Shown piece by piece: positions 32,755 to 44,794 of a DNA stretch of 64,000 nucleotides (its first letter is position 1; the number at the start of each line of letters is the position of its first letter). The DNA lies in contig JAMWBK010000002.1 in assembly GCA_029953675.1 (NCBI GenBank), positions 2,232,001 to 2,296,000 of the forward strand, read 5' to 3'. This DNA is from Rhodosorus marinus. Its lineage: Eukaryota > Rhodophyta > Stylonematophyceae > Stylonematales > Stylonemataceae. The translations under genes were made by a program, and so were the position numbers. The notes beneath the pieces were generated by a model. It was given only the letters and a program-made list of their open reading frames with translations, had not been told where the DNA came from and did no database searches.

Positions 32755-35347
32755 GCTTTAAAAGAACATCCCCCCGAACACAAAAAAAAAAAAAAGACAC
32801 AGCTTCCCAGACTCTCAGTTCGTGAAAATGAGAGGCACGGCTTCTCAGGGTCAGCTACACAGCTACACACTCTGACAAGAACACCAATCTTCTCGAGTAC
32901 CGGTAGCCATAGGGGAGCTAAGCCCGAAGAGTCCGAACTCCAAAAAAAGGGCTGAAACAAAAGACTGTCAGCACCTCTCAATCATCGAAAGCAAAACAAA
33001 TGCCGAGCAAAAAGCCTGGGTTTCGAAAAAACAGATTACTAGCTGAAGAAACCCCTTAAGGTACATATACAAATCACTCGAAGAACAGCTTTATCCACTC
33101 CACAACATCAGTTAACCACCCCGTCCATCCTCAGCCCTAGTCGCGGAACCTCCAGAAAGCCAGGACGCGCCATTCCCGATCGCAGAAGTCGCTCGTTTTC
33201 GCCCATTCTTCTGAGGTCGGACCTGGGACTTCATATTTTCGAAGAAATTTATCGGCCAAAGACAGCTGGCCACTTATCCAGGAACTTTATGTATTTGCAG
33301 AGAACTTTTTCTTGGTATTTAATTGTTTTTATATCCAGATACGTTCTAGATTTAAAACTTTTCAAAGAGGGTATATTTTATAACAAGAGATGAATGTTAC
33401 CCCACAATCCATGAACTTGAGATTTTTTTACTACGAGAAAAAAAAATAGTTGTGACGGAATTCGTGAGTTGAGAATTTCTGGGTAATGAGGGTGCATTAT
33501 TTGGTTCTTATTTCATTAATCAAGTGTACGAGCCCTTAAAAGCTTGCTCGCCTGATTGTCAATGGATGGGCAGGGCCGCTTGGCCGTAGTTTGCTGTGGA
33601 ATCCTCCTGCGCTAGCGTGCTTGTAGTAAATGAAAACATATTTTCGAACACGAACAGTTCTCATATACTGCTCCTCTCAACCCCTAAGAACTGGATTTCC
33701 TCGAGCTGTTGACCATGCCTGCGGCTCCACGCAAACGCCATGGTTCGACATTCGAGCCTCGAGGCTCCAGGATGTTCATCCTCAAACTGCGCTTGTACCA
33801 CACCATGCGTATACTTCATTCATAGTCTTGATTTGCTGTAAACCTGACATGTCCACAAATACTACGAGGAGCTTTAACCGCGTGCCGCTCGCTGAAGAGC
33901 CCCGGTGTCGTGACAAAGCGCAGACGAACAGTTTTACAAAACGCGGTCTTCTTTTTACCCTACCTCTAAAGAAGGAGAGAGCGTGAACCGTATGAAAGCG
34001 CAATCAACAGTTCTCTGAAAGGAAAGAATGCTCAACAGGCTCAACAGGCTCCACCAAGATCTCATCTAGAAAGTCACCCTGAAGATCAACTGTACCCCTT
34101 CAGTTATTCAATCAATTAGTGAGCAGATAATTCATATTTTTAACGGACTTGCGATATTGGTAGAAATTACTACAATTTCATATGAATTTTTTCAAGCAAA
34201 GCTGGAACGGCTATATTAGTTTGGTTTTCGATAGAGGGGTGAGAGGGAAGAGAATGCGTGTGAATATTGTCGGTTAAAATTATACAAAATTAGTTGTATG
34301 CTCGATCGATATTGGCTGGCCAGGGGTGGGGAGATGTGGATTGAGAATTATCAACTGATCGCAGCGACTGAGAGATAGAGGGAATATGTCCGCTCAGTGG
34401 ACGGGACGGAGGACATATGGAGACAGCCGAGTGAGAGAAGTTCATCCTACAGACCAAACGAGCTCCTGATTGTGACGTACGTCCGGAGGGTATAGGGCAG
34501 CTGATTATCATGGGAAGTGTGGAGGTTGGCAAGGCAGTTGCCAGAGATTAGAACTAGGAACTTTTGCAACAAATCAGAAACCGCACATATACGAAGCACG
34601 ACCCGATCCATTCTGTTCACCAAGCCCATGCAGAATCACACGTACACACATACCAAATGGACAGGGATCCAATCCCAGCCCTCTCAGGGCTCCCACACAT
34701 CACCAGTCGGATCATACATAAGGGAATTTGAGATGACACGGGTACAAATACATATCACTACATACTTCTATGATCAGCTAATCGCTCAACAGACACCAGC
34801 CACAGCCAAACAAAGTACAACGCTCAACCAAACACACCAAACAGAACGACCTTTTCATTCCCCCAGAAGAGGGGGGGGGGGTAAATTGATTTTATAAACC
34901 CGAAAGATCAGCTTCTAAAATTAGTTTTAAACATTATTACAAATGACAAATATTGGGATTGAGGGGTATATTTTTTGCCCAACTGGTTAGTATGGGATGT
35001 TTCCAATGCCCACCGGAAAAATGTCAATGGAGAGCTTTGGGGAGGATTTTTGCTGAGGGCGAGATGGTGGGATGGACTTCTCTTGGGCGTGCATAGTTTC
35101 GTCTGAGGTTAGGGCGGGTATGTGATTAGGATTTGGTATGTTAGTTTTAAGAGAAGGAAATTAAGGAACGATGATGGAGTAATATTGAAATCGATGGGAC
35201 GAGGAGAACGGCATTTAGCTGCTTGCTTTTTCTGTGGGGTTTGAGAGTATTTTTCTGTGTTCGGGAGGGCGGGGATTATTGGCTAGTGTTTGGTTTTTTT
35301 GTTTTGAAGTTGTTGTTGTTATTGTTGTTTTGAAAGGATTTTAGAAG
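32755..35347. other. Spacer between divergent lipin and V-ATPase D genes
   Basis: Contains the lipin promoter, AT-rich blocks (33260-33500, 34100-34290, 34890-34990), a copia relic (33667-34003) and a G/T-rich leader (34990-35347) before V-ATPase D. Nothing else was recognised. Confidence 0.5.
33667..34003 (-). mobile_element. Decayed Ty1/copia reverse-transcriptase fragment
   Basis: Minus-strand translation from 34003 gives RFVKLFVCALSRHRG, then KLLVVFVDMSG and NEVYAWCG (33809-33817 encode EVY). After one frameshift comes QFEDEHPGASRLECRTMAFA, then WSRRHGQQLEEIQFLGVERSS. This follows the copia RT order: the helix before the first catalytic Asp block, the DxxTAFLNG...EEVYM segment (badly decayed), GFEDEHPG, CRLxxALYGLKQAPRxW and LxxLGFxxSS. 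Catalytic residues are lost. It is a relic of at least 110 codons. Confidence 0.6.
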
Positions 35348-36242
35348 ATGGCTAGTAAGGATAGATTACCGGTAGTACCTTCACGTCTGTCGCTGCAGCA
35401 GATGAAGACCAAGTATCAGGGTGCATCGAAGGGGCACAGTATGTTGAAGAAGAAGTCGGATGCGTTGATGGTTAGATTTCGGGCGATCCTAAAGGAGGTT
35501 TATGAGAAGAAGTTGGAAGCTGGAGAGGAATCAAGAGAAGCTATGATGGCGCTTGCTCAGGCCAAGTATGCTTTTGGGGGAGAGTTGAAGCATACGGTTA
35601 TGGAGACCGTTAAGGATGCTACGTTGACTTTGAAAACTGTTTCTGATAACGTCGCTGGTGTTCAATTACCTTCGTTCTTCAAATCAGAAGCTGAACCTGG
35701 CGAAGATGGGGGGGGTACCATGATGTTGACTGGACTCGGCAAAGGTACGGGTTCCAACCTCTCCACCCCTCCCCTTCTACCCGTTTGCATGTTTTTTGTT
35801 CACCCTCAAACCTCACACTTTTCGTGTATTCTGAGCAGGTGGTGAGTCGATCAACGATGCTCGAGACGTTTTTACGCACACATTGGAACTGTTGATCCAG
35901 ATCGCTGCCCTACAGACATCTTTTCTCATCCTAGACGAGGCTATCAAGCTGACAAACCGAAGGGTAAACGCCCTGGAGAACGTCGTCAAACCGAGGATCG
36001 AGAACACCAAGAAATTCATTGAGAGCGAGCTCGACGAACTTGAGCGTGAGGAATTTTTCCGGTTGAAGCTGATCCAGAACAAGAAGGAAAGGGAGAGGAA
36101 GAAGGCTGAGGGAGAACAGGCTAAAGTCGCCAACAACGTAGAACTGTTAACGCCTTTCAACCCAGACAAGTTTGCAAACCCAGAAAAGGCTACAGACTTG
36201 ATTGGTGTTGCTGCGGGTGTCGACGAAGACATTTTGTTCTAG
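35348..36242 (+). CDS. V-type ATPase subunit D
   Basis: Two exons (35348-35744, 35839-36242) encode 266 residues. The N-terminal helix is typical (KDRLPVVPSRLSLQQMK, then KGHSMLKKKSDALMVRFR), the middle has DNVAGVQLPSF and LTGLGKGGE, and the C-terminal helix has ALQTSFLILDEAIKLTNRRVNALE and ELDELEREEFFRLK. These match subunit D (yeast Vma8) end to end. It forms the central rotor shaft of the V1 sector and couples ATP hydrolysis to proton pumping at vacuolar and endomembranes. The 94-nt intron falls in the glycine-rich turn between the two halves of the coiled coil. Confidence 0.96.
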
Positions 36243-37035
36243 AGACCCCTCCCTCGCCACCGTCAAACCCACCCTTCCCACCACTTTAGGGAATTGAAAT
36301 GCAACGGACATGGTACCTCCAACTAAAGTGATCAACGGTCTTGACATCTAGACACCCGCGGGAGGTGTTCGGAACTGTCAAATTGTACTTTTGAAAGGTT
36401 AATCCGCGGAGAAGGTATTTCTAAACCTCACCGGATTGTAATGATGTTCAAAGATGAAAGTAAACAGATTGTGATATTCGAGTTGCAACGGCCTCAGTCA
36501 ACGGTTCCATCGTCGACTGTGTTCGGAACTGTCAAATTGTACATTTGAAAGGTTAATCCGCTGAGAAGGCATTTCTAAACCTCATCCGATTGTAATGATG
36601 TTCAAAGATGAACGTAAACAGACTGTGATATTCGAGTTGCAACGGCCTCAGTCAACGGTTCCATCGTCCGCACGGACGGAACCAGAGCGATCAACAATCC
36701 ACTGTCCTAGAAAAACGCACAACTCGTATGATAAAACTTCAATCGAGAGTCCTTGTGTCCACGTGGTGAGCATGCACACACAGGCAAGCTGCACGTCTGC
36801 ACTGAAAGCGTAGCTGGTCAAAAGCGATCGGGGAGCACTTCAGCGGCACTTTTAGCTATCAAGACATTACTTTGTTTCTGAGAGTGCGACCAGGAGCAGC
36901 TTTTCAGGTACGAAGAATACTGCAGGTTTCGCCGCATTTCAAAGGAAACCCTCCTTGGAAGGAGTGTTGTGTTCATCTCGCACAGATTGCAAAAGCTAGC
37001 GGAGCGCATCAATTCTTTTGAGGAGCCCAAGGGCT
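36243..37035. other. Spacer with a fresh-looking tandem duplication
   Basis: Convergent 3' flanks of V-ATPase D (+) and the nucleotidyltransferase (-). A 154-nt direct duplication fills 36365-36672. Nothing else was recognised. Confidence 0.6.
36365..36672. repeat. 154-nt direct tandem duplication
   Basis: Copy 1 (36365-36518) and copy 2 (36519-36672) both run from gtgttcggaactgtcaaatt to caacggttccatcgtc. Only about eight substitutions and no large indel separate them, so the event is recent compared with the other repeats here. It lies 120 nt past the V-ATPase D stop codon and could alter that gene's 3' UTR or termination. Confidence 0.9.
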
Positions 37036-39590
37036 CTACACAGGAACTTCACTATCTTCAGGGGCCACGCCTGTCTCGTCAGCGGGAGTATCCTCTTGCG
37101 CTTGTTTTTCTTCTACTTTGCGCGTCATCCTCATTTCGAAGTCGTCCCCATCGAGCTCGTCCTCAGAGGGAATGTATTCCTCACAAATATCTTGGAACGT
37201 CCCCCCGCTTCGAATGATGGCGATTGCACGGATGAACTCATCGATCAGCAAGTCAAGAGAATACTGAGTCACGGCTTTACCCAAATCGTGAGACAAGTCA
37301 AAAGGATCCTCAATTGAGAAACGATGGTCGCTCCTCCAGTTCCTTGTGCGCCCTTCGTTCTTCGTCTTTTCCGAGGTTTCAGCTGTGCTCTCCTCCTCGG
37401 CGACCCTAGGACATGGAACAAGAGCGACAGAATGCAATCGTTCAGTCATCGATTCGGCGCCCACGACGAAGTCCTCAATTCGACCGAGGTTTTCATACTC
37501 CTTGTCCTCGGGCTTCGCGGGTACGGGAACAAAGACTCCGTTCTCTTCAACATAGTCCCAGCTCTTCCCCTCGCGGGACAGAAAACCACCCGTTCTCGGG
37601 CAGAATACCATAGTCTCGTAGTTATGAATAAATGCGTGGTACCAAAAAAATGATAGCAAGAGCTCTCCGACGGATTCCTTGTTCTCGTTAGGATCAGGGT
37701 CTTTAAGCCATTTGAATTCCCTGTCGAAGTAAACGTTCCAGCCTTCTTCTATCCTCCTTTGAACATTACTAGGATCACGAACAGGCCTGCTCTGGTACGA
37801 TTGCTGCAAGCAAGGCAGCACGGGCTTCGGACGCCGGACTAGGAAGTGGATCATCAACAAAGCGTAAGCATAGGAACTGAGTGTACCCCGATATGCCTCG
37901 TTTATCCTCCGGCACTTTGCCCAATATTTCAATGCGAGGACTAGGGGCTTCACTCGCCAGTCAAGACTCACGTACGTAGCAATGAGCTCAGTGTTGTGAC
38001 GGGCGAGCTCGTTGTTGACACACATGTCAACTTTGTATCCAGATACAGGATCAAAGAACTGCACAATTGGAACTCTTGCCCTTCCACGAACCTGAGCAAT
38101 ATTAAGGAGAGCAGGCGAAGAACGAACCGTTTCAGACATTGTCCTGTTGCAAATTCCCTATTCCGTAAAAGCTCGAGGTGTACCTCAATGTCTTGCATTC
38201 TCGCCCTTCTCAGAAGCCTTGACGCCTTCCACACAAGGTTCCTAGTGGTCTGAATGTTTCCATCCTTGTTGGACCTTGCATCCTCAGGAGGAACGATCGC
38301 ACAAACATCGACGTCCCCATTCTTTAGTTCTAGTCCAGTCCCCGAAGACCCAAACAAGATTACCTTGGAGTGTGGCCATTCTTTTCTGCATACTTTCTGC
38401 AGATGTCGCACGAGACTAGCTCGTCGATTCGTATCATTCTCCGGCGGGACTATTTTCTCGTAGACTTCCCTGATGCCCTTCTCCAGCAAGCCGATCGCCG
38501 ATGGGTTTATCCCCCCCGTAATAATCTCCTTCGCGATGTCTGGGTTCCTCACGTATTTACACTGCTGGGCTCTGGCAGTAACTCCCTCGTTTCGATTCGT
38601 GAGAAACGCCTCCTCCTTCTTCGTTTTCGCTGTCAAGGAGTCTGCGTTTTCCGCACCATCGCTGTTAGCTGCCTTGTCAGAGGTAACTGCGGCATCAGTC
38701 GCTTCTACTGGTTCCCCAGCAGGTTCCTCGCCTGCGGGTTTATCTTGTTGAATCTGGTCAAATGCCTGGAGCCTTCCTTTCTCGCTTACGTCTCCAGCAA
38801 GTTCCGGGCTCGGATCGGAGGCTGGGATCGCTCTCGAATGCATTCCTTTCACCTCATGACTTACCCACAATCCATCCGCTGGCGTCAGAGGGATAGCCGA
38901 AGCTGGAAGGCTAAGGTCCGCGGCCGCTTCTTCGAGTTCAAGATTGTTCAGCGACACAAGAGCAGGAGGGCCCTTTGCAGCCGCCTCGGAGGACATGTCT
39001 GCAGGTACGAAAGCAGTACCGATTTCTCCAATGAAAGGATTTTCGGGGGGGACTGTCCACAACCCTGGCCCGGACGGGTGCTGCTCCGTACCCTGCCCAA
39101 TGACACTCGTGCTATTGATATTTGCTACAGGCCCGGGTGGTACCTCATTGTGGGAGGAAGGAAGTGAGATATGGGTTTTTGCGAAGTCCTGACTAAGCCA
39201 CTGATCGCTTGCTTGAAGGGGAGGGTCCTCTGTCATGATTTGCCTAGCAGGCTCCGTGACAACGGTTGAGTCTTGCGGTTCGCTTTTCGACTTTCCATGC
39301 CGGTTCGGGCCCTTCTTTCCACGTCCTCGCCGTGCTGCGGGCTCTGGTGCGGTCCCGAGGAGAAGCTGCTGCTGCCAGTTCATCCCAGCCTGATCCTCCT
39401 TGTTCTGCTGTCCTTGAGGTCCAGGCCCTTGGAGCGCTACTTCCTCATTAGCTGTACCAGTTTCACCACTTGATCCCTGCTTTCTCCTTGCTGGCCTCCT
39501 CGCTGGCCTTCGACGTCTTCTCCTTCCGTCCACTGAACCCCCCGCTGCAACCCCACCATCACCTCGTCCGTAGTCCTCTTCTCCTGCCAT
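37036..39590 (-). CDS. Non-canonical poly(A)/terminal uridylyl polymerase
   Basis: Two exons (39590-38184, 38091-37036) encode 820 residues. Residues 1-~345 are low-complexity, starting with a Gly/Arg-rich basic stretch (RRRRRPARRPARR). The nucleotidyltransferase domain follows: FGSSGTGLELKNGDVDVC with Asp426 and Asp428, and the third carboxylate Asp491 in GYKVDMCVNN after RARVPIVQF. The central helical domain (LVLALKYWAKCRRINEAYRG, split as LVLALKYWAK / CRRINEAYRG; LSSYAYALLMIHFL) and a PAP-associated segment (GELLLSFFWYHA) complete a Cid1/Trf4/TUTase-type enzyme that adds A or U to RNA 3' ends. A TUTase lacks a decisive mark visible here. The C-terminal ~150 residues are acidic and unstructured-looking. 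Donor gtacac at 38183 was chosen because it restores the RGRARVPIV segment. Confidence 0.9.
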
Positions 39591-40627
39591 TACACTTCGC
39601 CTCTAGCAGTCAGACCATCGTTCACATGAACCACGCATATTACGCACCAGCCCGCGCCCGAACCAACCCTTGTGCCCAAACCCAAACCCCCCCAGTTAGG
39701 ATCGATCGATCCTTCAACCACCCAAAACCGGGGCAGGCCAAAAAACCACAGTCTCAGTCCTCTAATGCCAAATCAGCTAAAAACTAGCACCACGCCTTCA
39801 ACAAACCCAGAGAATAGAAGAAACAAACATCTTCATATCCTTTCTCAAGGGCAACACTCAGACAACCCAAGTCTCCTCCCCGACACTCAAACGAGGCAAT
39901 CAGACCCGACTTTCTTAACGAGGAACAACCCGCATAGAGAGAGACATACAGAGAGAGCGCTAGCTAGATAGATAGATAGACAGAAAGAGACTTCAAAAAG
40001 CTGCTAGTAGCACAGGAAAAAGGGGATTTCTTAGCAGAATTTCATACAAAGACAGCAACAAGAACCTAGTCATCCCGTCGAGGCCTTTAGTCCTCACCCA
40101 AGAACCCGTCCCAGTCAAGCGCTTTCCAACGATCACCAAATCTCCGCCTACTTTGCCATAGCGCCATTATTTTAAGACAAATTCTCTAGATTATTCTTAT
40201 TAAAAAACTTTTTGACATTTGTTTTAGATATGGAGCGGGATTGGATTTAATTAAGAATATTCGTCCTTCTTTGGAAATGATCGGATGAGCATGGTCGGAT
40301 GGTTTGACTGTTTGGTCAGCTTGGGCTGGTGGAGGTTTGTAGTATGAAGAGCTCGTTAGATCTGTGGAAATCTGTCTGTCCCGAGATTTTACCCTACCTC
40401 CGATTCTTCCACGTCCCTTCATAAGACCTCTCGGTTGGATGCGTTGAAGATACGGGCGGAGCGGAGTTGTGGTTTACTTGCTAAACTGGTTGAGAGCTCG
40501 GATCTATTCTCAGTGAGCACTATTTCGTATCTCATGTCTTTGATCTGGGCGTCGGTAAGTATGCAGACCCGGTCCAACGCTCCCCCAAAACTGTTTTGGG
40601 GTTTTTGGCTCTTCGATTGTAAATATT
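39591..40627. other. 5' flank of the polymerase gene
   Basis: C/A-rich on the + strand (G/T-rich on the gene's coding strand) from 39600 to 40130, with a (gata)n/(ga)n microsatellite near 39940-39990, then AT-rich DNA at 40160-40260. No gene was recognised in 40270-40627, although a minus-strand frame is open there. Confidence 0.5.
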
Positions 40628-41235
40628 TTAGCAAAAGTCGGAGTAAGTGTACAACCATTTGCAAGCGATCTCCAGACGGCGATAGCCCGGATCCCCGGCT
40701 TCTCTCGATATCTTGGTTATCTCCTCTCCATAGATGACTTCGATGTAGTCATCAATGCCTTTGCGGACCACCTCGTCCTCCGGAAGCTGTTCTTCAAGAA
40801 AGCCGCTGGCCTGGTCGTCGCCGACAAAGTTAGGTGGGAAGTCCGCAAACGTCTTCATTCTTTCTAGCGTTGCGGTCGAGCATTTATCTGGACGCCATTC
40901 CTCAGCATGATCATCCCAGACGTATCCCATTGCAGCTACAATGGCGTTGCACACTAAGGCCTCCGGGACGTCTCCTTCGATCGCGCCTTTCATGAACCTG
41001 TGCCTAAAATAAAAAAACGGATACATCCTCTAAGAACCAATAACGCTAGCTAAGCACCTTGCCGGAGACTAGTTTACCTGTCAAACTGATCCATTTCCAG
41101 TGGAAGAGGCACTCTCGGCCATAGACTTGCCCTGGTCAGGTAGTTCTTCGACCGATTCTGTCTCCTACATCTCGCGACGCCTGTCGAGTTTGGTCCAAGA
41201 ACCCTTCCAACTCTGCAAGTATTGCAAAAGGCCAT
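40628..41235 (-). CDS. Small plastid-directed protein, family unknown
   Basis: Two exons (41235-41078, 41003-40628; 74-nt intron with a strong T-rich acceptor) encode 177 residues. The first ~45 residues, MAFCNTCRVGRVLGPN onward, are Arg/Ser/Asn-rich without acidic residues and carry Phe at position 3, like the leader of the acyl-activating enzyme at 9910. That indicates a plastid transit peptide. The mature part begins around PLEMDQFDRHRFMKG and is acidic (EEQLPEDEVVRKGIDDYIEVIYGEE), with no Cys pair, membrane span or nucleotide motif, and ends ACKWLYTYSDFC. I do not recognise the family. Frame-consistent splicing and a transit peptide in the same frame support a real gene. Confidence 0.65.
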
Positions 41236-43021
41236 GAATGACTACGCACAAGCAGACGCAATCCAACTTCGAAGCCTTTACCAGACAGCGGTTGTCCCAT
41301 GCCCTCCCGATTGAGGGAGGTGCTCTGTTCAAGAATGTGAGAGATGGGCAGCGACCACTCATGGGTCTGAGATCGTCGCGGATTGCCTATGAGGAAGCCG
41401 CAGCACTGTCAGAACAGCGTATTGCTTGAGCTCGAAGAATCGCATTGAACTAGCTTCAGACCGTTGAAAGAGAACTTTTGTTCTCTTGCGGCAAAAGTTT
41501 CTCTAGTTGGCTCTTTCTGTTCGAAGTATTTGACTCTGCTGAGCCGAGCTTGGCAGGGCAACTGGCTTCCGCCGCCTCTCTTGCGGCTGGGATCCTTGAT
41601 GTTTGGCGTAGCCTGAGTTCATAGATCCTGCTTTCTGCTCAGAAATCGATCGACGCTGCCTGGATCGGATCGACTCCTAGCGGCAGTCGAGTACAGATGA
41701 AGTACATTCTAGAGCAGCTCTTTTTGGAAGAACTGATATTTGTACTGCAAACTACCGGATGAGGACTCGACCGTCTAGAACTACAAGCATATGTTTTCTG
41801 GAATGACCGGAACGCCCATGGACTTCGATAAACTAAGAACATGTGCAAAATCATCAGCTTATACCTTCGGCGTCAGAGCAATAAAACATCAATAAGAGCT
41901 ATGGTTGTCTTGGTTAGAGGCACATTAAAGCTCGTACTTTTCATGTTTGGAGAGCTGCTTTTGAAGGGACAGAGGTCCCACTGCAGTCCAACGATACACC
42001 GTAGCTGGCATATTTTCTTTGAAATCTCCCGGGGGGCAGAGGGCCACGGCAAAGATGTCTCTCTACCTTTCTGGCGCATAAAACCTTTTCTTGATGTTGG
42101 AGACACGGGATTTACGCCTTCATTAGTTTTCGTTTTGTACTCTTGCGCTTGTGGTTTTTCTGGTACTCTCCGAACAAGCTCTTTCAGCAGAGCAGAAGAG
42201 CAAATCGACCAACCGTATATTCTCAAGAATCATGAAAAAAACATTATCTACACTGTCCAATAAAAATTATCTTACCACAATATTATCCAATAAGTTTTCT
42301 TCAACAAAATACCGGCGTATATTAATATAATTAAAACATACTTGTCAAAGAAGACCAATAATACATCTAAAATTACCCCAGGAACCAAAAATAAATTCAA
42401 TACAATTAAGTAGTATAGAGTATTTAACTAATATTTAAAAATATATGATGAATAAGTATTTCGTTCATGCATATGAATGGTTGAATGGATATGGTAAATA
42501 AATACTTTTTTGGGGTATTGGTGGTCGGACGAGATTTTTTTTTTTTCGGGGTGGGGGAGGTTGACGTATGACTTTGGTGACTGGCTAGGACTGTAGGTGA
42601 CGCTTATATGGAAGGACTGACGTTTCGGGATGAAACAAGGTTCAGAACTCTTGAGCATCGTGAGGAAACTTAGGAGGGTATGCTCAGCATAAATGGTCAC
42701 TTCAAACTGATCCTATGTTCGTTTTCGGAGGAGACTTGTTTCCTACCATAGGCCAAAGATTGCGACGGACAAATTTTCAATCCTCTTCCCCCCCGCGGAA
42801 CGTGGTGAACCAGTCAACTTTGTTCACTGGTTAAGAGGAGTATTTAGCTGAGGGTGCCGACGAGGTGGGTGAGGTGAGGTGGAGTGAGGTAGGGCGAGGT
42901 AGGGTTTTGTGAGGGAAGGTTTGAGTGTGGTGGTATAGAAAAATCTATATGAGATCGTTAGTTTCAGTGTCTAGAGGTAGATCGACATATCTTAGGTTCT
43001 GAGTAGAGTTTGTGTGGGAGG
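41236..43021. other. Spacer upstream of RF1
   Basis: A 63-codon ATG frame (+, 41238-41429) starts 3 nt from the opposite-strand start codon and is not called. An imperfect hairpin (agagaacttttg / caaaagtttctct) lies near 41470-41507. AT-rich DNA fills 42235-42500, followed by G/T-rich leader (42520-43021) before RF1. No gene was recognised. Confidence 0.5.
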
Positions 43022-44387
43022 ATGGCGTGTTTTGTTGGAGGTTTTGGAATTGGGCGGAGCGGTAGGGGGAGGATCGTGTGTCCAAGGGAGCAGAGGTCAA
43101 GGGTTGTAAGCGTTTCTATGAGTCTGGAGTCTTTTATCCCAAAGTTGAAATCTGCGCAGGATCAGTTTGAGGAATTGACTCAGCAGCTGGGGGATCCTGA
43201 TGTGGCATCGAACCCGACCGAGTTGACTAAAGTGACGAAGGCGCGTGCTGCTCTGGAGGATGTTGTTAATGCTTACAATGAGTGGACCGATAATAGGGAG
43301 CAGGCGGAGGAGGCGAAGATGCTTTTTGAAGAAGCTGAGGACCCGGAGATGAAAGAAATGGCACGGGACGAGATGAACGAACTGAACACGGCGGTTGCGG
43401 ATATCGAGGAGAGAATCAGAGTATTGCTTCTGCCTACGGATCCTAATGACGACAAAAACGTGATGCTCGAGATTCGTGCTGGGACTGGAGGTGATGAGGC
43501 TTCAATCTGGGCTGGAGACTTGGTTCGGTAAGTGTGGTTTTCTGAATTTGATGCCGAGCACTGTGCTTTGATCGCGCTCTTCTCTGGAAATTTCTCACGC
43601 CTTTCAATTACTGCCCTCTCCCTTGCGACCAGGGTATACACAAAGTACGCAGAAACAAAGAGCTGGAGGGTGTTTACAGTCTCCGCCAGCGAAAATGAGA
43701 GTGGCGGCTACAAGGAATGCGTTTTGGAGATGCAAGGCGATATGGTATACTCCAGGTTGAAGTATGAAGCTGGCGTGCACCGAGTGCAACGAGTACCAGC
43801 AACTGAGACCCAAGGTCGAGTACACACATCCACCGCGACTGTTGCAATCATGCCCGAAGTGGACGAAGTTGAAGTTCAGATAGACCAAAAAGATATTGAG
43901 TTGAAGACCGCTCGCAGTGGAGGTGCCGGAGGACAGAATGTAAACAAGGTCGAAACTGCAGTTGATCTGCTCCATAAGCCTACTGGTATCCGCGTGTTCT
44001 GCACGGAGGAAAGATCGCAGCTCAAGAACAAGGATCGGGCGTTCCAGATTCTAAGAGCCAAGCTCTACGAGATGGAGCTAGAGGTGCAACAGAAAGCGGT
44101 AAGTCGAGAATCCTTCCTACACACTGCGTTCTGTATTGCAAAGTCGCTGAGCTGGGGAAGAATTTTCACCACAGATTGCTGGCAACCGGCGTAGCCAGGT
44201 AGGCACTGGCGCGAGGTCGGAAAAGATTAGGACCTACAACTACAAGGACTCCAGAGTGTCCGATCATAGGCTAGGGAGGAACTTTCCGCTTCCCACCTTC
44301 CTAGAGGGGAAGATTGAGGATATCATTGATGCCTGCATTTTCGATGATCAGCAGCAGATGCTCCTGGAAATGGCCGACACGGCGTGA
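43022..44387 (+). CDS. Peptide chain release factor 1, plastid-targ­eted
   Basis: Three exons (43022-43527, 43633-44098, 44175-44387) encode 394 residues. The first ~35 residues ([17 protein letters not shown], then a basic Val/Ser-rich stretch) form a transit-type leader; the mature N-terminus then follows bacterial RF1. The catalytic GGQ loop is at 268-270 in [17 protein letters not shown]. The flanking blocks [33 protein letters not shown], and [17 protein letters not shown] are typical of class I bacterial factors. It releases the finished peptide at stop codons on 70S ribosomes. The tripeptide that separates RF1 (PxT) from RF2 (SPF) is at VPATETQGR-adjacent/domain 2 positions; length and the absence of an RF2-type frameshift favour RF1. 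A mitochondrial location is the main alternative. Confidence 0.92.
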
Positions 44388-44794
44388 AAAACAAGGCAAA
44401 CGCCGACGATCAACCATGGTTTTCAAAAAAAAGAAGTCTTCCCATTATTTAGCTAATTGAGTGTTGATGAAGTTAAGTATTATATGCATGTCAGCTATAC
44501 AAAAGGCACAAGAGTAGAGGCCAAGTAGCGATGGGTTAGAACGCGCTCTCTCTTTGTCTATACACCACCTATACACCGTGCAGAAGCGGCTTGGTTAGCC
44601 AAAGATCTCCTGTGGTTAGGATTGCTTTGCCCCCGTGGCACCCATCAAGAACGTTGAAGTTACGCGCCCATGCGTTGTTTGCGAAATAAATTTGCGCAGG
44701 AGCTTTAGGTTCGAGGGAAAGACTGTTACGAACAAGAGCCGCTGTTTGCTACATCGCCTCATGAGGGCCAACCACCATTTCCAGTTCCGATCTG
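44388..44794. other. Spacer between convergent RF1 and ubiquitin protease genes
   Basis: Two 3' flanks. No feature was recognised. Confidence 0.5.

Noticed and set aside
41238-41429. 63-codon ATG frame on the + strand with reasonable composition
   Set aside because: Its start lies 3 nt from the opposite-strand start of a better supported spliced gene, no splice partner or family match is visible, and it would need an overlapping promoter.
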